In this document: positions 20,995 to 31,049 of the stretch, piece after piece
How the letters are laid out: each line of letters begins with the position of its first letter
How positions within the stretch are numbered: position 1 is the stretch's first letter
Origin: Fomitopsis serialis
Taxonomy: Eukaryota > Basidiomycota > Agaricomycetes > Polyporales > Fomitopsidaceae
NCBI RefSeq assembly: GCF_022376445.1
Contig: NW_025955335.1
Span: 1-37,798, forward strand
Direction of reading: 5' to 3'
DNA: 37,798 nt
Made by a program: the position numbers and the translations under genes
Notes under the pieces: model-generated
Databases searched by the model: none
What the model was told of the DNA's origin: nothing
What the model saw: only the letters and a program-made list of their open reading frames with translations

Positions 20995-21595
20995 GTGGGT
21001 CAGCACACGCCAATTCAACCAACGTCAAACAGGCTTACGATTCGCGAAGGAGAAAGCGATTGCGACCCTAGACTGTAGATGAGATGCAGATCGACGCGAA
21101 GCGGTTATGTGAAAGCTTAGCTCCCAACCAAATGCGATCACTATTGTTCCACCCGAGGTATCATTTTAGCGTTTAGCCTGCCCAGCGACGATCGCAATCT
21201 CGTTGAAGAGTGCTAAGGTATCTAGATCCGTTGCGGGCGCAAATCGCAATCTGGTTGAGCAGATCGCGAGGTCTGTTGACTACCGCTACGCTTAGGAAAC
21301 TAAGACTAATATATCTTCTGCTAAGACCTCCCAGACCTGGCCAAGGTCGTCAGGCCCGAACATCGTGCCCTTTCCTTTTTTGGCTGCACGACGCGGCGTG
21401 CCCTGCGCCTGCGCTGCTCCTCCTCACGCTTCCTCTTTTTCCCGGCTGAGACCCTCACGCTCGGCGAGTCGTTGGCTTGGTCGGACGGCCGAACGCGACG
21501 CGAAGGCGAACCGGCCGATGTCGAGGGCGTGGTGGGCTGTGATACGACACGCCCGGAACGCAGGACTTGTCCCGGCGAAGAAGCGCCATCCGTCG

Positions 21596-22461
21596 TCACC
21601 AGCGAATGAGCGGGAGTGTGCGGCGAGCTCGCTCCCATGTGCTCGAGTAAAGACGGGAGAGGGGGGCGTCGGGACGTCCGAAGGCGAGGTTCTGCGCTCC
21701 CGGGCAAGTACGGACACCGACTCGCCTATACACCAGCACATCGTCCCGCGGTATGTACCGCGGGACGATGGTGCGAGGCCAGGACACGAAGCGAGAGAAA
21801 CGCTTGTCAAACGTCTCGTAGTCGTGCTCGTTCTCGTCCAGCCCCAAAACATCGCAGGTGATCGCCTGACGGAAGCAGACTTCGACGAGGTCATCTTCGC
21901 GTACAGCGCAAACGATTGGGACTCGGATTGGGGGATCTCCGTCCTAGTATCACTCCATTAGCTGTGCATTCGAAGAGGTGTGCGTCGTCTTACCCTTATA
22001 TAGATGAACGCATATTTAGTTATCGTCTCCTGCGGCGGGCGGGGGTCACGCCTGCGGCGCCCTAGATCCACTTCCTCCGGTAACTCGGCCCTCAGGTACA
22101 GCGCCCCGCCATGATGTTCGGGAGGTGGCTCGAGCTCCGCGACTTCGCGACGAACGCGTTTGAGCTCGTCGTCGCTCATCTGTACCGTTGCAGCCTTGAG
22201 GTGGTTGACGCATTTGCGGCCTGCCGGTTGAGTGCACTGGTATGGGAGTCTTCAGTCGGAGAGGTCGGACACAATGCGAAGGACACTTACTACGCCGAAG
22301 ACCGTTCCTATGTGATGCTGAGGCGTGTCGTCCAGGCTGATGACAGCGAGATGATTGATATCGCGATAGACGGTGCATCGGAGGAGATTCGAGCGCAGTC
22401 GAGCCATCGGAGGCAGGTAGCTGTCCAGGATGTCATGTACGCGAGTGTCGGGCGGCGGCAT
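21596..22461 (-). CDS. Uncharacterised three-exon gene (D)
   Basis: Exons 22461-22291 (57 codons), 22236-21994 (81 codons) and 21943-21596 join through 54-nt and 50-nt introns, both phase 0 with good donors (GTAAGT, GTAAGA) and a GCTAATG branch in the second. The result is 253 residues, starting MPPPDTRVHDILDSYLPPMA. The middle exon is strongly charged (MSDDELKRVRREVAELEPPP). The third exon carries VREDDLVEVCFRQAITCDVL and a YETFDKRFSRFVSWPR segment. I do not recognise a family. The stop at 21596 may not be the true end: past it, another minus-strand frame (to about 21321) encodes a Ser/Pro-rich stretch and a nuclear-signal-like GKKRKREEEQRRRRARR, which could be a spliced or frame-shifted C-terminus. 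It lies upstream of gene C on the same strand. Confidence 0.6.
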
Positions 22462-22505
22462 CTTGGGACGGAGCGGGTACGATGGCTAGGGCTTGCGCAG
22501 CTGCC

Positions 22506-22514
22506 CCTTTTATG
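22506..22514 (-). promoter_or_regulatory. TATA-like element of gene D
   Basis: CATAAAAGG on the minus strand, about 45 bp upstream of the ATG at 22461. The distance leaves only a short leader, so this is plausible rather than certain. Confidence 0.45.
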
Positions 22515-22720
22515 CGATCGCACCTGAACTTAAAGTCAGCAGCGATTCGAGTTAAGTGGCAAAGGTGGAATATTGGACACTTATCGCGTTCGCAGTCTTT
22601 TCGCATACGTCTTGGCCGGGACTCCGATAATACACAATTAAAATATACGTCCGGCACGTCGTGAGTGATACATTGTACAGTATATACGTGAGATAAACGT
22701 GAGAGTGGGGCATCGAGACG

Positions 22721-23054
22721 TTACAGCCATCCATCAGGTACTACAGCGGGCGGCGTGGGCAAGCGATGGAATGTGTCGACGAAAGAACGGACGTAGAAGG
22801 TGACCGCCGCACGCTGAAAACTCACGAAAGCCTGTTCGTCGTAGTCAAATATGCTCATGGGTACAACCTTTAGTTCCTCGGGGAGTCCTGGCCAACGCCG
22901 CATGACCTCGACGAACTCGACGAGCGTAGTGACACCGTCGTGCCATCCACTCTGTGGAGGACGCAGCCAGACGGCAGTCGATCGTTCGCCCTGCTCCCAA
23001 CGAGGGATGACACGCAGACCGGATCCCAATGCGCTCCAGATGCGACAGACTCGC
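22721..23054 (-). pseudogene. 3' half of host gene E, cut by the LTR element
   Basis: A minus-strand frame of about 110 codons reads out of the LTR at 23054 and stops at 22721. It includes WLRPPQSGWHDGVTTLVEFV, MRRWPGLPEELKVV and FYVRSFVDTFHRLP. The pattern (R..W....P..L, then AAVTFYVRSF-D-F-R) is the usual C-terminal end of a large uncharacterised Agaricomycete protein family. Its upstream part is at 36264-37798. Removing the element and one TCGC duplication joins the two halves in the same frame. As it stands the gene is disrupted. Confidence 0.8.
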
Positions 23055-24027
23055 TGTGTAGCTCGGGAGTGTAGTACCCCCGGGCACGATGTTCGAGGGG
23101 CGGGCCAATCCATGGCTTCCAGGATGAAGGGAGGGTGTGTCGAAACGGGGAATATGCATCTCGGAGGGGAGTAGTGCCAAAGACGGACCTCGTTGCCAAA
23201 CCTCTGGCTCGCTGTCCCTATCCTCGGTCCTCCAGGCCTCGTCTACAGCTGTCATCCTGAGTCCTGACTCGTTCCGCTGCTCCCTCGCCTCTTCCGTGCT
23301 TCGTATCCTCAACCTCGCTTCCAGTCAACGGCTCCGAGTCGTACCGCGTTCAATCTCGTGCTCGTTCCGTGTTCTCGTTCTCGTTCTGTCTCCTTGTACC
23401 TGTTCCGACGTCCTATTCTGAACTCTCGTAGTCGCTCGGCTCGTTGCGGAGTAGGCCAGCTCTGTTCCTTAGTCGCTAAGCTCGTTCCGCAGGTCGCTGT
23501 CCTCGTTTTGCTGGATCCTGTCTTCCTTCCGCTGGTTCGTATTTTCTTCCGCTGGTTCCTAAGCTCGTTCCGCGAGTCCTTGGCCTAACCTGTACTCCTT
23601 CCGACTTGCCCTGATCTCGTAGTACTGGTGTTGCTCCAACTACGTGGCACTGCTTCCGTCCGAATGATTCTCGATGGCCCGACTAGGTCGCTAATGACCA
23701 ACTCGGGGAGATGCCCCCCAACTCCAGAAAATGTGATAGCAGCGAGACGAGCTGTGCTCGTAGTTGCCTAGATTCGGAGGGGGGAGAACTAAGGTATGTA
23801 CATGTCTTCGTGGCACTGTATGCCACAAAAGCTGACTAAGAGTCTCTAGTTACTATATATGGTAATCAAAAGCAAATCGCACAAAGTCCATGAAGTACAG
23901 TAAGGTGTAGGGTATCGGAGGGAACAAGAAGGTAGTCCATGTGCTCGGAAGGAACATGACAGTCCAGAGAGCCCAAAATAGGTGAATACACATACTGTCC
24001 GGGCCTATGTGGGGGCCACTCCCCACA
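23055..24027 (-). repeat. 3' LTR (element on minus strand)
   Basis: 973 bp, starts TGTGGGGAGTGGCCCCCACA on the minus strand and ends GAGCTACACA. Against the other LTR I noticed only TATTTTCTTCC versus TATTCTTCTTCC (at about 23530) and AAGAAGG versus AAGAAAGG (at about 23930). A TATATAG motif at about 23855 may be the promoter TATA box in the transcribed copy. Confidence 0.93.
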
Positions 24028-24035
24028 TCTCCCCC
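24028..24035 (-). other. Polypurine tract
   Basis: GGGGGAGA on the minus strand immediately before the 3' LTR start TGTGGGG. It would prime plus-strand DNA synthesis. Confidence 0.7.
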
Positions 24036-26245
24036 ATACTCGAATTGTGACCGTCCCCGGTCACCTACTCCCGCTAGGACCCTGCCTAACCGAGAGCGAT
24101 CCATTGCGACATGAACGACGCGAGTCCATCTGCTCGACCATTTTCTGTGCCGCACCCCTGAGTCGCGTCAAAACCTCGCGCATGTTCTTCGTCCTCGTCG
24201 AGCCAGCCGTAGTTCCGACTCGCCTCGGCAATCGCACCCTCTGCGTCTCCACATGGCAGGTACTGGACAATCCACCGTCCGTTCTTGTCTAGGTGCCCGC
24301 AGCTGATCAGCTCATCGCCGCCCGCCTCCTCCGGGATACTGCGTTCAGCCAACTCCACAAGTAGACACTCTCCACGTCGAGACCCGTTTGTGTCGTTGAT
24401 CGCACCATGCCGCCGACCACCAGATCTGATACCTTCTCTCCGCAGCTCCCCCATACCCGAATTTACACTCTGAGATTGCCCTCGTTCCGTTGAACCCTGT
24501 AGGGTGATCTCGGGCCGTACCTAACCAGCGCATGAACCCGCTGCGCAGCCGCTGGTCTGCCTCCGCAACTGCCTTCTTCGCTTCGTCGCGCGGAAGGGAC
24601 TCAATGACCCACTCTCCCTGCTCGTCGAGATGGCAGCAGCTGGTCAGCTCATTATCGCCTGCCTCCTCCAGGATGTTGAGTCCCGCCGACTCCAGCCGTA
24701 AGCACTCGCCGAAGCCCAATTTTCTGCGTCCATTGCGATGTCGAGCTGACCACCACGTCCAGCTTCTCTCCGCAGCGCCCCGGTACTCGGATCCACGCTC
24801 TGCGGTCGCTCTCGTTCCGCTGGGCTTTGCATAGTGTGGCCTCGAGTTGCGCCTACTATCCTGCGCGTGGACCCGCCGCGCAGCCGCTGATCTGCTTCTG
24901 CAACGCCCTTCTTCGCCTCATCACGTGGAAGCGACTCAGTGACCCATTGCCCGCGCTCGTCGAGGAGGAAACAGGTCACCAGCTCGTCATCGTAAACCTC
25001 TTTCGTCATCCTGAGCTCAGAGAACCCGACAAACAGGCACTCGCCGAGTCCAGGTTCATCCGTGTCGATCGCGCCGTCTCGCCAGCCTCCAGCCCCCGCA
25101 CTCTTCCAAAGATCCCCTTTACTCAGCTCCGAACTCTGTGGTTGCTCGCGTCCCGCGGGTTCTTGCGTTCTCGGGCCACCTGGCCCACCTGCTCGTCCAA
25201 TCTCCCGTTGCGTCAGGTGCTCGGTCCTAGGGTTATCCGGGATCGCTCCCCCAAGTCGCACACGCTCGTGTACCAGGTACTGCGCTAACCATCTGCTCCG
25301 CTCGGCGTCCTCGTCAACGGTGCGTGTGTCGTCCTCCGGGGTCCATTCATCTGCCTGCTCAACTTCGCGCAGGGCGGCCTCGGCTTCGAGTCGCTGAATG
25401 TACCCCCATAGCCGCCGCCCGTCCTCCGCAATATGCCAGCACGCGACAAGGTCGTCCTCGGGTGCCTCCTCCGGTGTATCGGTGTCGAACTCGCCGAAGT
25501 CTCCTAGCAGCCATCCCTCTTCCGGCTCGTCTTTAATCGCGCACTCCTCTGACAAGTGGCCATTTAACGCTGCTGCTGAATCGTCCGCATCACTGTCAGG
25601 TCGCAAGGTCCGTAGCAGGTCGACTGGCGAGTCGATGTTCTCGCTGACTTCAGCACAGTTCCCGCCCTCGCACGTACGGTCCAGTGGATCAAATGTACTG
25701 TCTTGAGGTTCGTCGCACGTAGCTGTCGCCTGTACTCTGTGCAGCCAAATGGCCTCGTCTCGGTCGCCTTTTCTCGGCCTGAAGCTCGCGCCCTGGTCCG
25801 TTTCGCTGACCGTATGCGCAAGCCTGCCCATCCTGCCTCCTTGCCACGGTACATTTGCGTCCACGAGTATCCGGTCTGCTGACTGCTCGTCCCCTCGTAC
25901 TTGGAGCGCGCGTCGTCCTTGGTTTCGCTCAACAACTGCTCCCCGGCTGCATCCGTCTCGGCACCCTCCATGTCTCGCCACGGCCGGTACGTTCATCCGC
26001 CCGCTCCCCCATACTCGGCTCAGCACTCGCCTCCTGGTTCGTCTCGCCGCGCGCCTGTACATCCCTGCCTCCCCGTCTCGTTGCCGCCGTACGCCTGTCA
26101 TGTCCGCCAAGGGTTCGCTCGGCTGGCAGATCTCGAGCAGGTTGACCTGCAAAACGGCCTCGCCATTGCTGTCCTGCGCGTGCGTGCTCGCTCCCGTACA
26201 CTCAGTGCGTCCATTCCCTTCCGGCGTGCCAATGCGTGTTGACAT
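24036..26245 (-). CDS. Retroelement repeat-protein frame with D-E-L..C-HLDE modules
   Basis: A minus-strand frame starts at an ATG at 26245 and runs to 24644 (533 codons). Related frames 24719-24345 and 24454-24086 continue it in other phases. Four tandem modules of about 110 residues share a core: EDDLVACWHIAEDGRRLWGY, YDDELVTCFLLDERGQWVTE, GDNELTSCCHLDEQGEWVIE and GGDELISCGHLDKNGRWIVQ. The cores are followed by SLPRDEAKKxVAEADQRL-like helices. The last three are about 335 bp apart and each lies in a different frame, so the array has suffered shifts. The conserved pattern D-E-L-x-x-C-x-L-D-E-x-G-x-W at protein level argues for real coding. I know no family with this module. It lies at the 3' end of the retroelement interior. 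Confidence 0.5.
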
Positions 26246-26697
26246 CCCAGCTTGACTCCACGGTCTCGCAGCTTCCCGAACCCGCCATGTCCAGCGTGTT
26301 CACCGGCTGGCCCGGGTTCCCCATTACTCAGCTGGATGCTCGCGAGCTGGTTCAAGTCGCCGTGAGCTCGTACGTGCCCCTCTCCCGCCTCTCGTGGCAA
26401 CGATTGGTCCGTCATACCTGCCCCGGGAACCCGTTTGGCCGGCTGACTTCGACGAATCCTGCTTGTGGTCCCAGCTCTGCCCGTCTGACTCCGCGATAGC
26501 CTGCACGACATCCCTCGCCACCGTTACGTGTCGTCGCCTTGGTACGTCCGGTGAGCCCACCAGTCCTTCGGCTACCTCGCTGGTCCTGAACGAGTTCACC
26601 TGTAGAACCGTCGCCCCATCCCCGTCCTCCGCGCACTCGCTCTCTCTCTCGCACTCGACACGCCTGCTCCCTCCCGATGTGCGTGCTGACGCCTCGG

Positions 26698-27789
26698 CTA
26701 GCCCTGCGATTCTGCCGCCTTAAAGCTCGCGGCCTGGCCCGTATCGTCCCGCACTTGCGCCAACTCGTCCCCCGCAGAGCGCTCCGGAGGTACGTCCATT
26801 CGGTCCACACGACCCCCGGTTGACTCGTCCACCTCGGCCAGAGCAACATGATCGCTGACCTGCGTATACTCGGACATTCTCTCCCACTCGGCACACCCAT
26901 TCTCTCCTGGCTTCTCCACGCGATCCCATGGTCTCATTACCTCCCTCGTCTCGCTACCCTCCGCGTGTTCATCAGCTAGCTCCGGCTCCCCACTACATGG
27001 CCGCTTGTTCGCGAACTGGCTCGTATCGCCGTGCGCGTGTGCAAGCTCGTCCACCACGGAACATTTCCGGGGTATGTCTGCTAATTCCATGAGATCTCCA
27101 GTGCGCTCACTGACCTCGACCAGGTTCCTCTGCAGAGGCATGACCTCGTTATCGCCATCCTGCATGTACTCGCCCGTTCCCTTGCGCTCGGTCTGAGCGT
27201 GCCCGCTTTGCATGTACCGTGGTGTCTCCAAGTCAGTTGGTTCCTGATGTTCGGGCGTAGGGAGAGTCCCGCGATGGCTGATGCACTCGTGAGTCGCCTC
27301 CGCCTCCTTGTCAGCTGGTTCCCTGGTTCTTCCGCCACTCGACAAGTACTGCTTGCCATCCTCGGAACGTCCAGCCGTATTGCTCGCCGATAACTGGTCT
27401 CGACTCGACGCTGGCTCCCCGTCCTGACATACACGGTCTTCCGACTCGGTCTCGGTTTGCTCTCCGCTCGCCTCCAGGCCTTGCATGTAATGGGCATTCG
27501 CGACGGCCTCACCATCGCCTAGCTCGCCACGGCTCGCAGCTTTTGAGAGGTCTGACACCAACCTTCCGCCGTCAGATACTCGCGCTCTGCTCGTCGACTC
27601 CTCATGGTCCCCGCCCTGCTCGCTCTCGATACTGATGCGGCTTACCACAAGTACACCGCGCCCGACATCCCCGCTCTTCACCTGCGTGCTGACTTGCTGC
27701 ATCCCTAACTGCTCCGGTTGGCCAGACGTCGGCTCGTCGCACTCCGATGGTGTTCCGGGTTCGACTCGAAGTTCTATCGTCCCAACCAC
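26698..27789 (-). CDS. Retroelement interior frame with VEVSERTG..DELAxAHGDT modules
   Basis: 363 codons open on the minus strand, very rich in E, G, S, T and R. It contains repeats of a second module, for example MPLQRNLVEVSERTGDLMEL with VVDELAHAHGDTSQFA, and ALAEVDESTGGRVDRMDVPP with AGDELAQVRDDTGQAA. It also holds ECISHRGTLPTPEHQEP, which has a partner in the 28954-30093 frame. No ATG was confirmed at its start, and it probably belongs to one long ancestral frame broken by shifts. No retroviral domain recognised. Confidence 0.4.
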   Translation of the reverse strand: MVGTIELRVEPGTPSECDEPTSGQPEQLGMQQVSTQVKSGDVGRGVLVVSRISIESEQGGDHEESTSRARVSDGGRLVSDLSKAASRGELGDGEAVANAHYMQGLEASGEQTETESEDRVCQDGEPASSRDQLSASNTAGRSEDGKQYLSSGGRTREPADKEAEATHECISHRGTLPTPEHQEPTDLETPRYMQSGHAQTERKGTGEYMQDGDNEVMPLQRNLVEVSERTGDLMELADIPRKCSVVDELAHAHGDTSQFANKRPCSGEPELADEHAEGSETREVMRPWDRVEKPGENGCAEWERMSEYTQVSDHVALAEVDESTGGRVDRMDVPPERSAGDELAQVRDDTGQAASFKAAESQG

Positions 27790-28953
27790 CTCGCCGCACT
27801 CGGTGTCCCCTTGAGTCGACTCGCATCCCCTTACTCAGTCCGAGACCTCTCCACTCGTTGTCCTCGGCACTGGGAAACCCGACGCTTCCCTCCGCAACGA
27901 CTGCGGGTTCAACTGCTGCGCACAGCTTGCGATCTGCCTTCTTCCGCCCACACTCTACTTGATCGACCCTCTCTCCCTCCGAGCCCTGGTTCGCTCTCCC
28001 TCGTCGCTTGTTGGGCCGCTCACTTCCGCCTTCGGCGGACACTTGGCGCCACTGAGTCGTCTGCCTTCGATCCTTCGGAGCTGTACAGGTCCCGCGTGTG
28101 CGTCCTCCTCGGATCGCGGGATACCCCCGTCGCCTCCTATAGCGGGTGTCGCCAGATGATGTTGTGTGCGAACAGGCCCTCCGCGACTCGAGAGACTGGC
28201 ACCAGTAGGAACTGCGCAGGCCCTTCTTGGACGTCGTCGCCTTGGATCCTCCCTGGTCCAACTCTGCCTCTTCCGACAGGCCTTCGTCGACGTCACGGAC
28301 CTCGGCACGCTCTCTGTCGGCGATCTTATACCTCCAGACCTGTAGCCCGTAGACCCGCGTCGAACCGTTCGCTGTACGGACCCTACTGCGTCCGTTCTCG
28401 TCCCTGATCCGTGCTGACCATCTGTGCCCGCGCGTCTGGTCTGCGTCCTGTCGCTGAACATGCTGGCATTCGACGTCTCCTGCTCTCGTCTTGTGGACTG
28501 CACGAATGCTTCGCTTTCCACTTGTTCCCTCCGACTCGTTCCGTGCTCGAAACTGACACCCACAGCTGACCTATGCCCCTTGATGCTCTCCCTCCCGTAC
28601 GCGTGCTCGTCCATCTCTCGCTCCCGACTCGTACATGCGCTCCGGATGCTCTGGGATTCGATGTCCTGCCCCTTCTTGTTTCGCACCGCGTGTCGATCCG
28701 AGACACCCTCTCCGCTGGTCTGCTCCCGAGCCGCGTTACGTGGGCAGCCAGTCGCACCTGGCACTGCTCCGTCCGATCAGCTCTCGTGTTTGCCGTTCCC
28801 GTCGACGACCTCTTGAGATTCGCAACCGAGTCGTGTTCCCTGCGGCCCAGATCCTCGTACGTGGTTCCCTCCGCAGCGTGACCCAGATGGCCTGACACAG
28901 CCTTCATCAATGTCGCCAGATGCCGCTACACGCCAGTGCACCCGCTAATAGGA
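27790..28953 (-). other. Retroelement interior between larger frames
   Basis: Only overlapping shorter minus-strand frames (27602-28261, 27955-28764, 28383-28910) of the same E/R/S/T-rich character. The segment 27960-28470 is a diverged duplicate of 30680-31150 (shared TCTGTCGGC..CCTGTAGCCCGTAGA..GAACCGTT and GCGCGTCTGGTCTGCG). This suggests continued reading-frame decay. Confidence 0.5.
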
Positions 28954-30093
28954 TCATAACTGACTTGAGGATACATGAAAAGGTGCGCGGTACGTCTGCA
29001 ACTTGAGGGTTCGCCATGCCGTGGATACCCTGCATAAACACGTTCGGTTCCTTCGTGAATATCTCGGCCTGCGACGGCTTATCCTTCTCGCCGCAGCACT
29101 CTCCTTCCTCCGCTCCCCGACGCCATGACCGACTGTACCACCGTCGTCCTCTTCCATCCGAGGCAACACTTTCCAAACCCATTCGATACGAGCTGCACCG
29201 CTTGCCGCACAGGGACTAGTGAGTCCATCCCCTCGTCCAGACGCTCGCGTTCCTTCCGCGTGGTGCTTCTGTATTCCTAAGTGGTCGTCTTGACTTGCGA
29301 TCTCTCGTCCAGCAGCCTCCAGACGATCCTCTACATCCCCTCGTTCCCTCCGCCCGGTCATAGCCTCATAGCTCGCGAGCTGCTCCGTATCGCCGTGCGC
29401 GTCTGCAAGCTCGTCCGCCGCAGCGCATTCCCCGTGTACGCCTCTTGATTCCACGAGACTGCCGGTTCGCTCACTGACCTCGACCGGGTTCCTCTGCAGG
29501 AGTGTTACTGCGCACTCGCTGTCCTGCATGTGCTCGTCCGTTCCGTCGTCCTCGGTCCACGTGTACCCGCCTTGCGTCCACGGCGATATCCCTGACCCAG
29601 CTGGTTCTCGCTGCCCGGTCGTAGGAAGGGTCCCGCGATGGTCGGTGCACTTGTGAGTCACCGCATCCTTATCGACTGATCCCCCGGTCTTCCCGTCACC
29701 CGGTATGTGCTGCGTGCTACCCGCCCCTCGTGCAGCAACTTCCTCTGAGTCCCCGTCATCCATTACTAGGTCGTCTGCTCCGCTAGCCCCTCCTTCATCC
29801 CAACACGATATCGCGGTCCTGTCCGTTGTCGAGCGCGAGTAGTCCCCGCTCGTCTGCGCGTGTACTCCGCTCTCTGTTGCGTGTCCTCGCCATGGTACGT
29901 CTGACCCCTGCATGTACTCATCTGTTCCCTGACGTTCAGCGTGTTTCCCACCCGTATCTGAGTTCGTCCCCAACGACAATCGCCGGTTAGCTGGTCCTAG
30001 CGGCCTGGTCGTAGGAACACTACCGCCACAGCTGAACCTCTGGCTGGTTGCCCCGGGCCGCCCGGTCTCAGTTCCAAGCTCGCGCCGCAGCAC
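28954..30093 (-). CDS. Retroelement interior frame, second copy of module array
   Basis: 379 open codons on the minus strand. The part KCTDHRGTLPTTGQREPAG followed by VTLLQRNPVEVSERTGSLVE and AADELADAHGDTEQLASYEA repeats, in the same order and spacing, the corresponding block of the 26698-27789 frame. The two blocks are related at both DNA and protein level, about 2.36 kb apart. Strongly hydrophilic, no known domain; frame limits are uncertain. Confidence 0.4.
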   Translation of the reverse strand: MLRRELGTETGRPGATSQRFSCGGSVPTTRPLGPANRRLSLGTNSDTGGKHAERQGTDEYMQGSDVPWRGHATESGVHAQTSGDYSRSTTDRTAISCWDEGGASGADDLVMDDGDSEEVAARGAGSTQHIPGDGKTGGSVDKDAVTHKCTDHRGTLPTTGQREPAGSGISPWTQGGYTWTEDDGTDEHMQDSECAVTLLQRNPVEVSERTGSLVESRGVHGECAAADELADAHGDTEQLASYEAMTGRRERGDVEDRLEAAGREIASQDDHLGIQKHHAEGTRASGRGDGLTSPCAASGAARIEWVWKVLPRMEEDDGGTVGHGVGERRKESAAARRISRRRPRYSRRNRTCLCRVSTAWRTLKLQTYRAPFHVSSSQL

Positions 30094-31049
30094 TGCATGC
30101 TCTCCGCGCAGACATCCCCTCTCTCGGCCTCGTTTCGCCGTAACGGAACATCGCTCGATACCGGCCTTGGCGCGTACTTGCCCGTCGCTGCCATATGCTC
30201 ATCGACCTGGCCCCTGGTCATCCTCCCGCTCGTCTCGCTGCATGCTGGTATCGTGCGACCTATCGTGCTTTGCTGTGCTGGTACGCCCGCTTCGTCCTCG
30301 AATGGTCCGGCTTGCTGGCTGATCGCGACCAGATTCGCATGTAGTCCCGTTTCACGCCCATCCGCGACTGCGGACTCGCAATCTTCCTCTGGCCGCTCCG
30401 GCACGTACCCGCCCTCGCTACACTTAGACGCAGCACGGTGCGTCCGCATGCTTCCCTCCGCCTGAGCACGGGCCTCTACTGCTTCCCTCGTCTTACAATC
30501 AACCTTCTTCCGCACGCACCCCGCTCGATCGGTCCGCTGTACATCGGTCGCCCGGGATCGCTCTTCATCGTGTGCCGAGCTGTTGGTACTCGCCTTCGGT
30601 AGATCCGGATCTTCGCCAGCCTCCGTCCGCCCGTGCTCTAGTCTCAAGCCCTCGTTCCACTTGATTCGCCTCTGAGTCGTCTCCCTCCGCTCCTCGTTGC
30701 CTCGGAGCTGTACCGGTCCCCGCGTGTGACGACCACCTCCTACGATCGCTCGAATACCACCCATCGCTCCCTGTAGCGCGTGTCGAGAGATGGTTATCCG
30801 TGCGAACCGGTTGGGGCCCCTGTGTGACCTGAAAGAATACGAGGTGGCGCGTATCCTGTCCGCGACTCGAGAGGCTAGTACCCCGGTGGTGAACCGCGCC
30901 AGTCCTGATCCATGCACTTCAGCGGTCGTCGCCCTGGGTTCTCTCCCCCCTGCTCCGCCTCCTCCGACAGGCTGGCGTCGATGTCGCGAGCCCGGGCATC
31001 CTCTCTGTCGGCAGTCTTGTACCTCGCCTCCTGTAGCCCGTAGATCCAC
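29997..31049 (-). CDS. Retroelement interior frame, no known domain
   Basis: 350 open codons on the minus strand, overlapping both neighbours by about 100-170 nt in other phases, as expected if one long ancestral frame was broken by indels. It includes LHANLVAISQQAGPFEDEAG, a weak further copy of the V-E-V-S-E-R-T-G module. Very rich in R, G and E. No ATG supported. Confidence 0.3.
   Translation of the reverse strand: MDLRATGGEVQDCRQRGCPGSRHRRQPVGGGGAGGREPRATTAEVHGSGLARFTTGVLASRVADRIRATSYSFRSHRGPNRFARITISRHALQGAMGGIRAIVGGGRHTRGPVQLRGNEERRETTQRRIKWNEGLRLEHGRTEAGEDPDLPKASTNSSAHDEERSRATDVQRTDRAGCVRKKVDCKTREAVEARAQAEGSMRTHRAASKCSEGGYVPERPEEDCESAVADGRETGLHANLVAISQQAGPFEDEAGVPAQQSTIGRTIPACSETSGRMTRGQVDEHMAATGKYAPRPVSSDVPLRRNEAERGDVCAESMQCCGASLELRPGGPGQPARGSAVAVVFLRPGR

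Noticed and set aside
23137..23421. Identical 94-codon plus-strand frames in both LTRs (also at 35371-35655)
   Set aside because: They lie antisense within the LTRs and are duplicated only because the LTRs are; composition is Ser/Leu/Arg-rich with no domain.
27718..28407. 229-codon plus-strand frame inside the retroelement
   Set aside because: Antisense to the element, Arg/Ser/Pro-rich, no domain. The pyrimidine-rich plus strand gives few stops by chance.
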